Positions 40,640 to 53,560 of a stretch of 64,000 nucleotides of DNA are shown piece by piece. The notes beneath the pieces are model-generated. The model had not been told where the DNA came from, ran no database searches, and worked only from the letters and a program-made list of their open reading frames with translations. Positions within the stretch are counted from its first letter, which is position 1. Every line of letters begins with the position of its first letter. The DNA lies in contig OX392536.1 in the NCBI GenBank assembly GCA_947623455.1, positions 30,137,465 to 30,201,464 on the forward strand. The letters run 5' to 3'. The position numbers were made by a program, and so were the translations under genes. The DNA is from Mimachlamys varia (Eukaryota; Mollusca; Bivalvia; Pectinida; Pectinidae).

Positions 40640-40935
40640 AACTGGAAAGAAAAATTGCACAGACAGACCGGGGTTCTAACCAATGACCTTCTGACCTCTA
40701 GACAGACGCTCAACCAATATTGAGCTATATGGTCGCCGACGATCGGTCAAGATCCAAAAGACATACAAGAGCCCATATACAATATACCACATTTTGTGGG
40801 TATATAATGCTAGGTGCCAAATATAACAGAAGATGAAAGATGCATGGCCAGATCAGGGTTTTAACCTGGGACCTTCCAAATTCTAAATGGACGCTTAACC
40901 AATTCAGCTATATGGTTGTCGACGATTGACTTGTG
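40640..40935 (-). mobile_element. Tandem pair of tRNA-like SINE modules
   Basis: Two related blocks (40655-40745 and 40845-40930) contain ccggggttctaaccaatgac / cagggttttaacctgggacc and agctatatggtcgccgacga / agctatatggttgtcgacga. Read on the minus strand each has a tRNA-like A-box and B-box order. Confidence 0.45.
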
Positions 40936-41888
40936 ACCATTACTGTTACATTAGACAATATTTGCAGTAGTTAAAACATATCAACTTATTTTATGTTTTG
41001 ATTATATGCATGAACAATTATGTAACATTATACTGTATTTAAAAAAAAAATATATATATATAAACAATTGAGCCGCAAAGCATGGCTTTATCCCTCGCAA
41101 TATGTTGTTTCCCAGAGGGATAAAAAAAAAATCAACATTAACATTAGAAATGCTCAATCTACTTGTCCCTCCAACCCACCTTAAAAGACATCCCCATCAG
41201 AATATGTATATATATCAAACTATCCTGTAGAAATAAGGCTTCTTTTTCCTATAATGATCACTGACTAGAAGTCCCTGTCACTTAACATTGCAACAGTACT
41301 AAAACCTATCGACTTTAACCATTGTATTCTGGTCTCTGTGGAGCATCCATATTGATAAATAGACTGTGAGTTTCCTCTACAACTAACTAACTGTAGCTTT
41401 CTAACTTTCCTTTACGGTTTCTCTTTTTCTCCTTTAATTTATTTCCTTCTGTCTTTTAAACGTAAATTATTTACCACTTTCACTTAGCTTCAGTTTAATG
41501 AGGGTGGTCAATATTTCGTAGATGTACATGAGTTGGACTCTTTGGGGAATTAAAAAAAAAATAGTACTTTTTATTGAAAATCGTGTTCAAATGTAAAAAT
41601 AAACATAAGCTATGTATAGCTGTTATGACGACGTCATTAAGCGAACAAATGTTGTTTTCGTGGTGAGGAAACCAACGGGGAAATACCATCGTACAATCGA
41701 AGGGATAACAACTAGCCTAGGCCTATGCCTAATGACTAATCCGACCAGTTTGTTTGTTTTAACTTTTACGTCCGTTCGGCTATCCAGCAGTAGTATAATT
41801 GCAATTCCAGGAAAATTCCGGCAGATAAAATGCAAATAAGCAGAACAGTAAAATAACCATGTCTTCCGGTAACATTTTCGTTTCTTAC

Positions 41889-41960
41889 ATCTATTGGCGA
41901 AGTCCTTCCCGCTGCTCCAAACTTGACAGGAAGCCATCGGTGTGTCGCCATTTTGTTCGA
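41889..41960 (-). other. Probable 5' untranslated exon 1 with an upstream ATG
   Basis: A minus-strand donor (GAT|GTAAGA) ends this segment at 41889. The upstream end is unknown; 41960 is a working limit. An ATG at 41951-41949 in good context opens 21 codons (MATHRWLPVKFGAAGR...). If joined to the acceptor at 39771, that frame stops after two further codons (ATG AAA TAG), making a 23-codon upstream ORF ahead of the main start at 39740. The CpG content is higher than in surrounding DNA. Confidence 0.5.
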
Positions 41961-41990
41961 CCTAAATAGTCACATGATACCGTAAAAAAT
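41940..41990 (-). promoter_or_regulatory. Putative promoter / TSS region of the MUN-DEP gene
   Basis: On the minus strand this reads TCATGTGAC, then a short spacer, then AACAAAATGGCGAC. The first matches an MITF/TFE-type E-box (TCATGTGA). The second resembles a YY1-type AANATGGCG element, which sits at start sites of many metazoan genes. Position ahead of the first exon supports a promoter; no TATA box is evident. Confidence 0.35.
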
Positions 41991-42769
41991 AATTAAGTTA
42001 AGTAATTACTTAGATGATCGAATTTGTTATTGTAGCAATTTTTGTAAATATCGTAGGGAATTGTTAAATTCAAAATTCATTTAACAAATATTTAAAGTTA
42101 GAATAGCTTTTTTGTATTTGAAAATTAAAGATCGGTATAAAATTGGAAACGGCACAGAAGCACTATAAACGAAACGAAATACGAAGCGGTCTGTATAGGC
42201 CTAATTCCAAACAAACTTGTTCATTTTGTGTTTACTTATATAATATTCTCTTATTATGTCAAAATATGCCTCGAAATTCCAGTAAATCTAAATTTCTCGC
42301 CAATGTCATTGTTTTCTTTTTTCAACTTGCATTTTCTAAATCAAGTAGTTATATATGATATATATTACTATTTATTTGATTCCAATGCAACTGCAATGTT
42401 GATTATATTATACACTGCTGCATTTAAACAGAATCAAATATAATCTAGCTTTTTATTTAATTAATGTATGCATTACTTGTTTCCATCATATCGATCCCAG
42501 TTAACTGACAATATGTCTCTGTACTACAGGACTGCACTAGTTTAAGATTTAAGTCTGGTGACATAGAAATCCGATATAATCCCTAATCAATAGTTTAATC
42601 TTCACGGGTTGACTAGATAATAACAGTAGTTAGCGTGCTAATCTGCTCTACAACAGATTTACAGAATGATCGGGTGTATAATCTGAGACTCGTGTCATAC
42701 AAAGACTGTTCTTACTAGTTTCCAGCCGATACTGAAAACATTTACATTTGTATATGTCAATATGAAATC

Positions 42770-42925
42770 CGATCAGGTGATGTCTTATGCATATAGATGA
42801 TGTCTTATGTAAACAGGTGATATCTTATGTATACAGGTGATGTCTTATGTATACATGTGATGTCTTACGTATACATGTGATATCTTATGTATATATGTGA
42901 TATCTTATATATAAGTGTCACGCTT
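42770..42925. repeat. 20-bp minisatellite, ~7-8 copies
   Basis: The unit is gtgatgtcttatgtatacag with variants (gtgatatcttatgtatatat). Confidence 0.85.
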
Positions 42926-44205
42926 CGTATGTTCAGGTAATGTTGTAATATACAGCGAATGTCTTAATTTGCTGGGTCCGTCTTTTGATGTCTATAAAGC
43001 AAATGGTGTGACATATATTATCTAATATTATTTAACTTTCTTACGTTATTGAAATATTCAACTAGAACATTGATTGGTTGTTTTTTTTTTTTTTTTTTTG
43101 TTTTTGTACAAAATAGCCAAGAACCGATAATATAATCAACCAGCAGTAACCGAAAGCTTGAACTGGTAGCAAACAATATTTGACATGTTTATAGTGATTA
43201 AATATCCAATCTCGTGATGAATAAGCTAATTTAACAAACACGAGCAACAGAATAAATTATTAAATAAATGAAAACGGACACTAATGAAGAGATCAACTCT
43301 CTCCCTACTCCGAATCGTAATTTTTAATTTGATGTACATTCATTACTCACTCCCGAACATGTTTCAGTTTGAAAGTGTCACTCATATATGTACAATGTAC
43401 ACTTAAACATTACTAATTAACATAAGTATTTATAATGTATACGCAAACGGAATACCGATAGCAAGTGCATAATAATTATTAGTAATTTAAAAGAAGACTG
43501 TGGGATAACATAAAATAATATAAATAGTTAAATAATTAACTGGGTATTAATTAGTTTTAATATCATTGTAACATAATTATTATATATAGTCACATATTTT
43601 CTCAAAACGTAAAACTAATGCTCTTTAAATAAATGGATTCTCATAAGGGATACTTAGGGCTTCCGGAAACCCTCCAGTAAAATTTACCGGTTCCGACCTG
43701 TTGTTTAGGATACTGTAAAGCTTATCTGGTTATGAGAGTGAAGTATAGCGCCTTTTAATCACTCTCCCCAATTCTTAGAAATTGTATTTAAAGCTGAAGA
43801 TCAGTATCGGTGAGAATATGTTAGTAAAACGTCTATCACAATTTTATTAAACGTTCGACTGTGTGTTCATAAATACAAACTGAATGATAAGAACCAGCTT
43901 GAGCTATAACTTAGCTATAAGGTACAAGTTGTGACGACATTTGTATAGCAAGTAAGTCAATGTCGATTACTGGGTTTTCCTTTTTTCACGGAAATGAAAA
44001 TAACAATACATCGATTCTTCCAGAAAATGTGAAACTGAACAGACTTCGCATGTTATTTTTTACAAAGTACTGTATGAAAAACAAACTACTGTTGACATAC
44101 AACTGTTCATATCAAATAAAAAATATTTTACATCAAAACAAAACACTTCTGGTGAGTTAAAAATATCTGGCTGGAACCTCTGAGTAAGTTGTCGTTGGTA
44201 ACAGA

Positions 44206-44290
44206 TTACTCATTCACCTGAGAAGACACATTTAGAACTCTTCCAATTCAGAGGTTGGAACTGTTTATTGGGAATTTCATGGGTGAATAA
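44206..44290. mobile_element. Small dispersed MITE-like repeat, copy 2
   Basis: Shares tcttccaattcagaggttgg with 5015-5106 and 52905-52967. The ends ttactcattcacc and gggtgaataa are inverted. Confidence 0.5.
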
Positions 44291-45062
44291 CTGCATGGTG
44301 ACGTGACTAGAAAAGGACACCCGCTCATAGGTTAAACTGAAACAGGGAGATATTTTAAGACAGGATGTTATCTGCTTGAATGCTAAATAATCGAAGAAAT
44401 GCAGACTTTTTCATGCAATGTCCTGCAAGATCCAAGAAAACTATATAATTAAGAGTTGCATGCGCGGATGCAGGGTTTTCGAAAGGAGGGGGTCCAGCTC
44501 CTCCGAAGGGGGGGGGGGGGGGGGGGCGCTGACCCCCAGGACCCCATCCGCTATTGGGTTGGGGAACATTATGTAGGTGAAAAGTTTGTATGGAAATTTT
44601 CCTGAAATTCGATGATAAAAAAGGCACACTATTGTTTTCTCGTTACAAATGTCTGTGTATATCGTTACTATTTATTTTGTGTATGCAATATTAAATATAG
44701 CACACATTGTTTTCCAATACTTTTCCTGCACAAACAGTAAATCGAAAGCAGTACCCACCGTATAGGGCTCTTATTGATGAAATATTCAATTATAACATGT
44801 ATCGTATATCATAAATCACAGACACTGTCCCATATTATTTCGTCATATCACGTATTTCACAATAATAATAGTTAAAACAATTTCAACATAATGCAAATAA
44901 ATATCAATTATGCAGCTTTGATGAGGTCAATATGGTGTTATACCAACCTGGTAGAATCAAATATTTTATTATCTAATATTGTCATTTCATAGAACGTTAA
45001 TATCAATTACTAAAACAATATAAAAACACACATTGATTTTATATATAAACACTGTAAAACCT

Positions 45063-45330
45063 TGGTTTGGTATTCTGTATAACGTCCTATTATCAGCTAC
45101 GGTCATTTAGGACGATCGGTAAAACACTTTTATTGTCTCGACATTCTACCACTAGTTCTCCACCTCTGGGTTGCGAGTTCGAAACCCGCGTGGGACAGAT
45201 GCAAGGTACTGGCCGTAGGTCGGTGATTTGTATCCGGGTACTCCGGCTTTCCTCCACCTCCAAAACCTGGCACGTCCTTAAATGAACATGGCGGTTAAAA
45301 CAAAACAAAACAAAGCAAACCAAACTATTA
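45063..45330 (+). mobile_element. tRNA-like SINE with inverted ends (bivalve-type)
   Basis: A B-box-like ttgcgagttcgaaacccg lies at 45171-45188, followed by gggtactccggctttcctcc, acctggcacgtcctt and a tail rich in aaaac. The first ~50 bases (cgtcctattatcagctacgg) are loosely the reverse complement of the tail. Elements with this body are very common in bivalve genomes (from memory). Confidence 0.7.
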
Positions 45331-45404
45331 TTAAAATAAGCGTACAATTACGGTGCTTATCAGACAGGTAAAATATGATGTAATACATGATGTCTCTTAG
45401 AGAG

Positions 45405-45692
45405 CACAGGGACCTGAGAATTTGTTACAGCTAGTTTTGGACCTAAAATAGGGTGTTTAGCGTAATTTTACACATTTGGGGGGTTAAGATCAATTTTCGA
45501 TAAAAATGCCCCCTCAGTAGTCATAGCTTTTATGACTACTGATAAAAATGCCCCTCAGTAGTCATAGCTCTTATGACTACTGAGGGGGCATTTTTATCGA
45601 AAATTGATCTTAACCCCCCAAATGTGTAAAATTACGCTAAACACCCTATTTTAGGTCCAAAACTAGCTGTAACAGATTCTCAGGTCCCTGTG
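45405..45692. mobile_element. Near-perfect palindromic MITE, 288 bp, 8-bp target duplication
   Basis: Two arms of about 120-140 bp are reverse complements, starting cacagggacctgagaa and including tgtttagcgtaattttacac and aagatcaattttcgataaaa. Both ends are flanked by the direct repeat ttagagag (45397-45404 and 45693-45700). An 8-bp duplication with a CA..GGG end suggests hAT or a related superfamily. High arm identity suggests recent insertion. Confidence 0.85.
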
Positions 45693-45700
45693 TTAGAGAG

Positions 45701-47242
45701 GTGTCACAGGTGCTGTAAACACTAAAATGATGTTGCTGTAAGTAACATCACATAATTAGTGTGTCCTGTATATAGCCACTTTAGTCTCTGATGATATCAC
45801 GGACTTAGATAGTCCAGAGACGTATAATAATAACACGTGTTATATACGTCTCTTGATAATGAGTAACATAATAGTACGTAGTTTCGAATAAAAATGAAAG
45901 AGCATGTTTAAATAAGCGATTTATTTTTAACTCGCTGTTGAACTCGATGTGTATTGTTCGGGTTTACCATTGGTCAAACTAAATACACCTGTCTGGAGTA
46001 GGAGAGATAACCCGGATGTGACAATAGAGACAGGTGCGTTATCTGTGACGCACTAATGTGCCCCTGGAAGAAAGATGTGTTAGCTTAATCGATCGCTTTA
46101 GTATATTTCAAAAGCACATGTTTTAATATCTTGAAATCACAAATTTCTCATCTTCATGTTTTAATTTAACCGATGAATATAATATTGTTTTTAACAATTT
46201 GAAATGGGCGAAAAACTGGTCGTTATGGCAACTTATGGGTTGATTTTGAGTGAGATAAGTTGACAAGGTACGAACATGATACGACCCTTTCGGTGATAAC
46301 ATTTAACAAGTTCGGTACCTGTGTGGGTACCGGAGTAAAGTTCTGAAGTGGATAGACTGGGTTTGTTTCTAAATGCGGAATGACCACTTCATAGAGTAAC
46401 GACTCGCCAACCATATATCAGTTGTGACTCGCCACAAGGAAGTTTATAACCGAAATAATTTAGATATACGGGTCACTCTCTGTTCCGAAATTAAAGGATA
46501 ATAGATCATTCCTAACAAAAAAAACCCCCGAATTTTCATACTTATTTAAAAAGTTCCCACGTTAACTATTCCTGTTGCATATTAACAGTGTACTATATTA
46601 TATAGCAGTAGGTCTCTAAGTTCATTTCCCCTGATTTGTGAAATAATTCTGTTCTCCTTAATCAGCTGTGATCTCCGCGTGCTTTCACTCGTGTTTATGA
46701 CTACAAGAGTAAGTATTAAATTTAACACAAAATAAGATAAGATGTTATCAAGTCCTTGGTAGAATATTTTTGAAATGTTGAAGTCTTAAAAATGTATATG
46801 GTATGAACGAAATAAAGTTTATATTAGACTTAAAATTCATGAGACATACGCACTTGTTCAGTCGTATAAATCTTAAAACATTATAACCGCGGTATTTCAT
46901 TGATAAACGATGATTAAGATAAACGAGTATTTAATATATATATTGAATATTTCATTTTGTTTATTGACTCTGAGCTATACAGCTCATCAGTAGAAATATC
47001 AATGCATACATTATACATACATTATACAATGGCGCGCACTGCGTTATAGAATAATAGTGTAGAATACACGACATATTTTGAATAAAGAATCTGTACAAAC
47101 TGTAGAGTCCCTCTTTATAACAACGCGAAAATTGAATCATAGACACCAATGTATATATATATAAATATATCTGTGTAAACGGGTGGAAATATTTTAACGG
47201 AAAGAACATGTATTTATGTATGTATTGTGAGTCTGGTATAGA
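45701..47242. other. Noncoding region, nothing recognised
   Basis: No convincing exon, RNA gene or repeat family was seen. Open frames on either strand are short and AT-rich. Confidence 0.5.
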
Positions 47243-47544
47243 GGACTTTAATATTATGGAACGCCAAATTAACATATACGCAATTAATTGCACCTATCGT
47301 CAAATAACTGAAGATAGGTACAATTAATTGAAGATAGGTAAATCCAATAGGTCTAATTATTTGTACCTATCTTTAATTAAATGAACTTATCTTCAATTGA
47401 ATTGAACTTATCTTCAATCGAATTGAACCTTTCTTCAATTGAATTGAACCTTTCTTCAATTGAATTGAACCTATCTTTAATTATTTGAAGATAGGCGCAA
47501 TCAATTGAGTTTATGTTAATTGGGCGTTCCATATAATATAGTCC
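47243..47544. mobile_element. Fold-back MITE, ~302 bp, with internal 22-bp array
   Basis: The left end ggactttaatattatggaac then gccaaattaacat pairs with the right end ggactatattatatggaacg (reverse complement). Between the arms, tcttcaattgaattgaacct repeats about 5 times (about 47370-47480). No target duplication was fixed. Confidence 0.7.
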
Positions 47545-50500
47545 AGAATCAAAAATAAACTAAGCTTTACATGTGATACCGATAATTAATTAGATGCTAT
47601 TATTTTATCGTATAAAAAGAAAATAAATTTATATATATTATTGCATATCTAATACGCTTGAATATTTCAATTCAAGTAAGTCTTGATTCCAAGCACACGT
47701 TTTCTTTAAATCAATACTGAATTAACGGATTATAGCCCAGGCTTAATTGGTGGCAAATTTAATTGGTCATAGACAGCAAATTCGTTATTTTTATTTCCGT
47801 GTGTTGTTGTAAAAATCTTGTAATTCGTTAAAGGTTTAAAGTGCCCCCCCCCCCGTTTTTCTAGCGCAAATGGGTTTTTGTGTACTTGTACAAGTTTCGT
47901 TTTCCGGTGTAAACGTGGTCGTGTTATGTTTACGGGTGTCGTACGTTTCCTAACAAGCTAGCTTTGTCTACGTCATCAGGGAAGATAGTAAATTAAATGA
48001 CTCACGTCAAGAATTATGGCCCCTAAAAACGTCTTCGCATTCAAATTTTATTAATTTAAAGCTGAACGTAATTCACAAAACAAATAAATAATGTTTTCGA
48101 AGAAAAACATGAATCAGAGATGCATAAATGCAGACGATACGATGATTCTGAAGTCAGTTGCGTTTCGTTCATTTCAGTAGTTCTATTTTTAATTCACCCG
48201 CGTCTCGTGACTATTTCGTCAATCGACATTCTTTGGTCAGTGTTCAGACGAACAGGGAGTGTGGCATCCGCTTCGTTACACAATGATCGAAAATCCGCAT
48301 AAAACCGTACATTTGCAAACTGATTGTGTTCTGGATACTTTCGTTGTCTGAATACAAATGTAAGTAACCAACAATTGTGTCGGTTCATGTAGTTGTAATG
48401 ATGCAATTTACTGCGATAACCTATGCATCGTCTGCGCTGGGCACGTTGTCGACATAAAAAGGAAATGGCGGTAAACTCCAGTTACCGATGTTATGCGCTA
48501 AGCGGACAACTTGATATGTCAAACTTATGAATGAAATTGAAATAAAGTTTATTTGAAATATTTCAATGAATTAAAATTTAGCATACAACAACGTCGGATC
48601 TTTTTCCGTTTTGACGTATTCATTTAAAACATAATAAACTATGCAATAAACCCTTGGAGTGCCTCTTCCTTTTGTGTTTACGTTTGGTTCTATAAATAGA
48701 ACCTGCCTTTGTCAAGGCTGAGAAACCATGCGACGATGCATATGTTTTCGAATGCTGACATTCGACATGTGTTCTGAATTACCTTTTAACCACACGTTGA
48801 ATATAGCCTTGTACATATTAACGCTCTGTTTTAATTTTGTTGAATATTTTTGTACAGTCTACTGGACATTTATTTTATTTCAAATTTCTCATCAAGAAAC
48901 TTAATTTTACCTGGTGTATATTCTCATACGTGTTGTGTATAATATTACGTTTGGGAGATTAGGCCTATGTGGTTTTATTCCTGTAGTAGATAATAGACAT
49001 GGTGTGTTAAACAGTTATGACTTCATCACCCCTATAAAATTAACAGTGGAATATTTTAGGCCATTGTACATGTAGTCTCTTATTTGAATTAATTTTAGAT
49101 GATTTTTGAAATATAAAACATGGAAATAATTTTACAAGGATTATTATTATTCTGATAGATATTCTCATTAGATTGCTTGTGGCATCTGATCATACTATTA
49201 TGATAATTGGCTATGTTCTCTCATTGTTCTCTTGCATTACATAACTGTGAACATGATTGCATTATATCACGGTGTTGACAAGGTAATTGAGTCTGGCCAG
49301 TTCTACAAGTCCTGTATTTACCTGTTGGTAACTAGGATCTATTATCAGATACGTGTATAACTAATGTATACATATACCCTACAGCTATCAGTGAGGCATG
49401 GTCTGCTTTATTTGAGAGGCCTCTTTGTTATTTAGAATTGTTTACTGTACTTTGAGTATGTAGCAGATGGGGTTTATGATTAAACATTGTTATTTACCTG
49501 AATTGTTATATATTGACCACATGAATGAAAGTTCACCCTAAATGGATGATGGAATAACTTCATACAGGTAAAACCTGGTGCTTTGTAGCGTCTTGTATTG
49601 ATGTCTGTGATAATCCACAAATAACAGAACATCTGGGCGGAGAGTATTTAATACCACATGGTGACACCTGTATGAAAGTTGTGTAGAAAAGTTTTTGTAT
49701 TGCGTAAATGATGATTACTGTACCTGACTATCTCTAGGGAGGTAGCTATATATATATAGGGGTGGCCAGGAATATTATACCCTAGCCTCCGAGTCTGCAT
49801 TTAGTATGCATATGTGTGCCTAACTTTATGGAACAGTCGGCTACTGTAATTGTTCAAGGAAAGTTGACCAGACTTAAAGAAAATTTGACTTGGCCAAATT
49901 GTTATGTGAGTTGTGTACGTTTGAATTTCAGTTTAATCATGTTAATTGCTAATACTCTGATATATAAAACAATTCTTGTCTTGGAAGTCCTCGTGTTCTA
50001 AAAACTTGTGCATAATTATAAGACAGCCGTATAAAAGATATAAGCTGCTGCCTATAGTAAATAACTTCAACAATGCCTGTAAGTGTTGATTATCCATGTA
50101 ATGTAGTATTTTGGCTGAACAATGAACAGACAATAATTCATATGTAAAAAGTTGTAGACAAGCAAACAGTCACTTGTTACATGGCAACTGAAGAAGTCTA
50201 AAAGAAACTAGTGCTGTGATGCTGAAAATGTTCTTAATCAGTAACATGTTTCAGATTAAGGCTGATGCTAATCACATTGCTTCAACAGACTAATGTATAT
50301 TCTAAAGGTATATTCTAAAGGTGGTCTAATGTTCAATCCCCAACATCACCACCATCTTTTTCTTTCTCAAACTTACCAACATTAAAACATAACAGTTTTC
50401 CAGTTAGAAAAAGATGGAAAGTTACAATTCCCACTAAGGAGTCTGTATATTACAGCCAATGCAGGAGTTGTGTTAACAGGTTAACTGGTATATTAATGAA

Positions 50501-51190
50501 AGGAATATTTATCATATATACTGTCACTGTAGTGTGCTAAATGTCTGGATGGTAATTTATTTTGTGTTATAATCTGATTGTCAGTCATTGATTTTTAATG
50601 TATTTTTTTTATTACAACTTCACTTTAAAAGTATTTTACATTACCTGTTGTTAAAGTAAACACTGGATATTGAATAACCTGGAGTGAGGCCTATACCTAG
50701 GACTACCATTAGATTTTCACAGGTTAAATCTTTGCCTGTTCTGTGTCCTTATACACATGTTTTCTGGACAGGAAAGTGTATGGAAAATTCTAAGGACCTC
50801 GAGCAAAGACGCTAAGACGATTGTGAGAATTGACTCAGTCGAGCAAAGCCTGTAGTTTCGATCCAATAACTATTGATTTCCCCTTTACGTGGCCCCAAAC
50901 TTCTACTTTGTTATTGATTAATGTTACTAAGGGAATTATGTTATTGAGCCATAGTTGATGTTGACCAAGAGTATTATATCAAACAAGTCTTCAGAAACTA
51001 TATGATAAGCTATCTTTAGACTTTCTATTTCCTGTCCATATTGTTAACGAGTTTGATTTTATTCATGAAATAGTGTTTTTACTATTTCATGGTGTACATT
51101 ATATGGGTGTAGTTACTGTACTGAATAATGTAGACCTGACACTCGACTCTTGACAGTATAAAGCTTTAGGATATATGAATCGGTGAATAC
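47545..51190. other. Noncoding region with a CpG-richer patch
   Basis: I see no supported gene. The patch from about 47850 to 48740 is richer in CpG than its surroundings. It includes a C-run near 47842-47854 and a TATA-like element (tataaata at 48691) inside the inverted repeat ggttctat/atagaacc. It could be a promoter, but no exon could be tied to it. Confidence 0.4.
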
Positions 51191-51194
51191 GAAG

Positions 51195-51690
51195 TAAGGA
51201 TATGGACATGAATCTGCATACTGAGTAAGGGTGTGGACATGAATCAGTGAATACTGAGTAATTGTATGGACATGAATCTGTGAATACTGAGTAAAGGGTA
51301 TGGACATGAATCTGTGCATATTGAGGTGAATACTGAGTAAAGGGTATGGACATGAATCTTGAATATTTCAGTAAGAGTATCTGGACATGAATGTGCGAGT
51401 ACTGAGTAATGGTGTGGAGGGCTTGCACTGAGATTTTTTTAAAAATGGTGTTCTTTCCTAAATACATGTAAATAGGTCCCTCTGCATAGTTTAAATGGAA
51501 ATGGGTAGAGTTCTTTTCAGTTTCTATTCTTAAAAAAGATCAACAAAAACTGCTTCAATGCAAACCATGGGTTTGGACATGAATCTAAATACCGAGTAAG
51601 TGTATGGACATGAATTTGTGAATACTGAGCGAGTAAGGGTAATGACATGAATCTGTGAATATTATACTGAGTCAGGGCGTGGACATGAAT
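51195..51690. repeat. ~31-bp minisatellite in two blocks
   Basis: The unit is tggacatgaatctgtgaata plus ctgagtaaggg. About seven copies occur at 51195-51420 and three or four more at 51570-51690. Confidence 0.85.
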
Positions 51691-52904
51691 ATGTTAATAC
51701 TATATAAACGGCTAGTACATGTATGCAAATATATGGCATTGATTAAATCTATGAATACTAGAAGTAAGACTATAGAAATCAAATGACTGGTATGGAGGTT
51801 AACCTGTGAAGTCTATAAGTATTAATACTACTTCATATACTATAGAACTATACTATACAAACAAGCTTTGAATACTCTGCAAGACACTTAGGTATTATGT
51901 ATACAGTATTGGCAAACTGAAAGATTGGTATATATATAAAGCTGTGAACACTGATGAAGAAACGATACTACCAGTATGATGGCAATGGTACATAATTTTG
52001 CATATTGATGTGGTTGATAATTAGGGCATAGTTGTTTGATAATAAAACTAGGCCAGTAAACTAACCTTTTCATTTTCCCACATAATAACTTGAAAAAATA
52101 TACGTTATGATTTTGAAATGATTTGTTTACAAATATAGTTGAATATGTGTAAAAATATTACAAGTGAGTGATGACAATTTAACAAAAATATAATATTTGT
52201 ATAATAACTGATGTATGCATGTGCTAGAATGTGCAATATATATGTGAATAGTTGACTAACTTAAGTCAGCCTGGAGGGTGTGTCTCTTCACATTTTGAGG
52301 ATGTGATGTCATCAGTGTGGTAAATTATTGATTTATGGTTGTTTGTAGCTAGGAAATATTTCTGTAGAGAAGTTGACAGGTGAATGCCTTGTTAATGTTT
52401 GTCAAAAGGTCTTTACTTCATTAGCATATAGAAAAAAACACTTTTTGCTGCAGTTACAATGCTTTCATACAATCCAGATGGAGAGGTAATTTGCTTAACA
52501 GAGTAGAACACAATGCTTGAAAAAAAAACATCTGGTTATTAGGGATAATCACAGAATCTTTTGTCTCTTAGGGCTGAATTTCATCTTTTAAAAATCCAAT
52601 ATTGAACCAGTGAGGCACTTCATATTGGTCATAACCCCGAAGAGATAAGTATAGTGTGCAAAATACTTTATCATCTAGTGATTTCCATTGAATAATTTAG
52701 AAATTGTTGACTAGCCTGTCATTAATGTAATAGATTGTAAAACACTGTATTTCAGTAGCATTTTTAACATGTAACTTAAGGTTATTCTGTTAACTGATCA
52801 TGAACACAAACTCGGCAAGTTTTCTTATAACAAGTAATAGTCAGGAAAGAATCAAATGCATGTAGTTTATATAATTACCGTGGTATTGAACATTGTATGA
52901 TTTG

Positions 52905-52967
52905 GACTCTTCCAATTCAAAGGTTGGAATAGTTCATTATGAAATTTCAGGGGTGAATGAATTAACG
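52905..52967. mobile_element. Small dispersed MITE-like repeat, copy 3
   Basis: Shares tcttccaattcaaaggttgg, agttcattatgaaattt and ggggtgaat with 5015-5106. Confidence 0.5.
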
Positions 52968-53467
52968 ACAGAGACATGCCTTGCTAAACTCCAGGCAGAA
53001 TTTTGTGTGTGTTGACTGTACCCTACAGTGATGGTATAGGGTTTTACAAAAATACCTTCATGTTTCAATAGCAGATAATGTCATTCAGGTGTTTTACAAT
53101 ATGTGGGCTAGTCCCATTATTGACGTAGCCACGGTTCAGTGGCGGTAGTGTGTAACCACATTACAAACACTAAACCCCCATGGAATACTTCTTGGTAAGT
53201 GATCTAGCAAGTTGTATGGACTCGAGACTTTAAAAAGTCCTCAGTATAGCAGTCATGCAGGTACACTATAATACAGGTATAATGTAAAGCTTTTATGTGT
53301 AGTTAACAGTTCACATGCATTTCCAATATAGATCTGTTTTCACATTTTCGTTGCACATGTACAATATATATATACTGTTGCATTAGAATTCTATTTACTC
53401 ACACTATCTCAAATGAGATCCTATTAATGTTTTATTGTATGAATAGTTAAACGACTTCTGTGAATCA

Positions 53468-53560
53468 GGTAGGGTGGAAACCATTTTGAGATTCTCTTTA
53501 TCATTTGATTTAGGGTGGAAACCACTAAAACCAGTTTGAGATTCTCTTTATCATTTGATT
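53468..53560. repeat. Two-copy tandem duplication, ~50 bp
   Basis: The block agggtggaaaccattttgag then attctctttatcatttgatt occurs twice. The second copy has a short insertion (actaaaaccag). Confidence 0.8.

Larger units (their letters stand above)
41990..45050. other. Intergenic region, no gene seen
   Basis: This AT-rich sequence lies upstream of the MUN-DEP gene. It contains the 20-bp array at 42770-42925, a poly-T run near 43081-43099, the dispersed element at 44206-44290 and a run of about 17 G near 44508-44526. The open frames here are short and lack exon signals. Confidence 0.6.

Noticed and set aside
41612..41839. Open frames on both strands near exon 1
   Set aside because: They have no splice support beyond the exon 1 donor and overlap each other; they are probably chance frames in a less AT-rich promoter-proximal intron.
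44355..44629. Proline-rich minus-strand frames
   Set aside because: The proline run is produced by the poly-G tract near 44508-44526.
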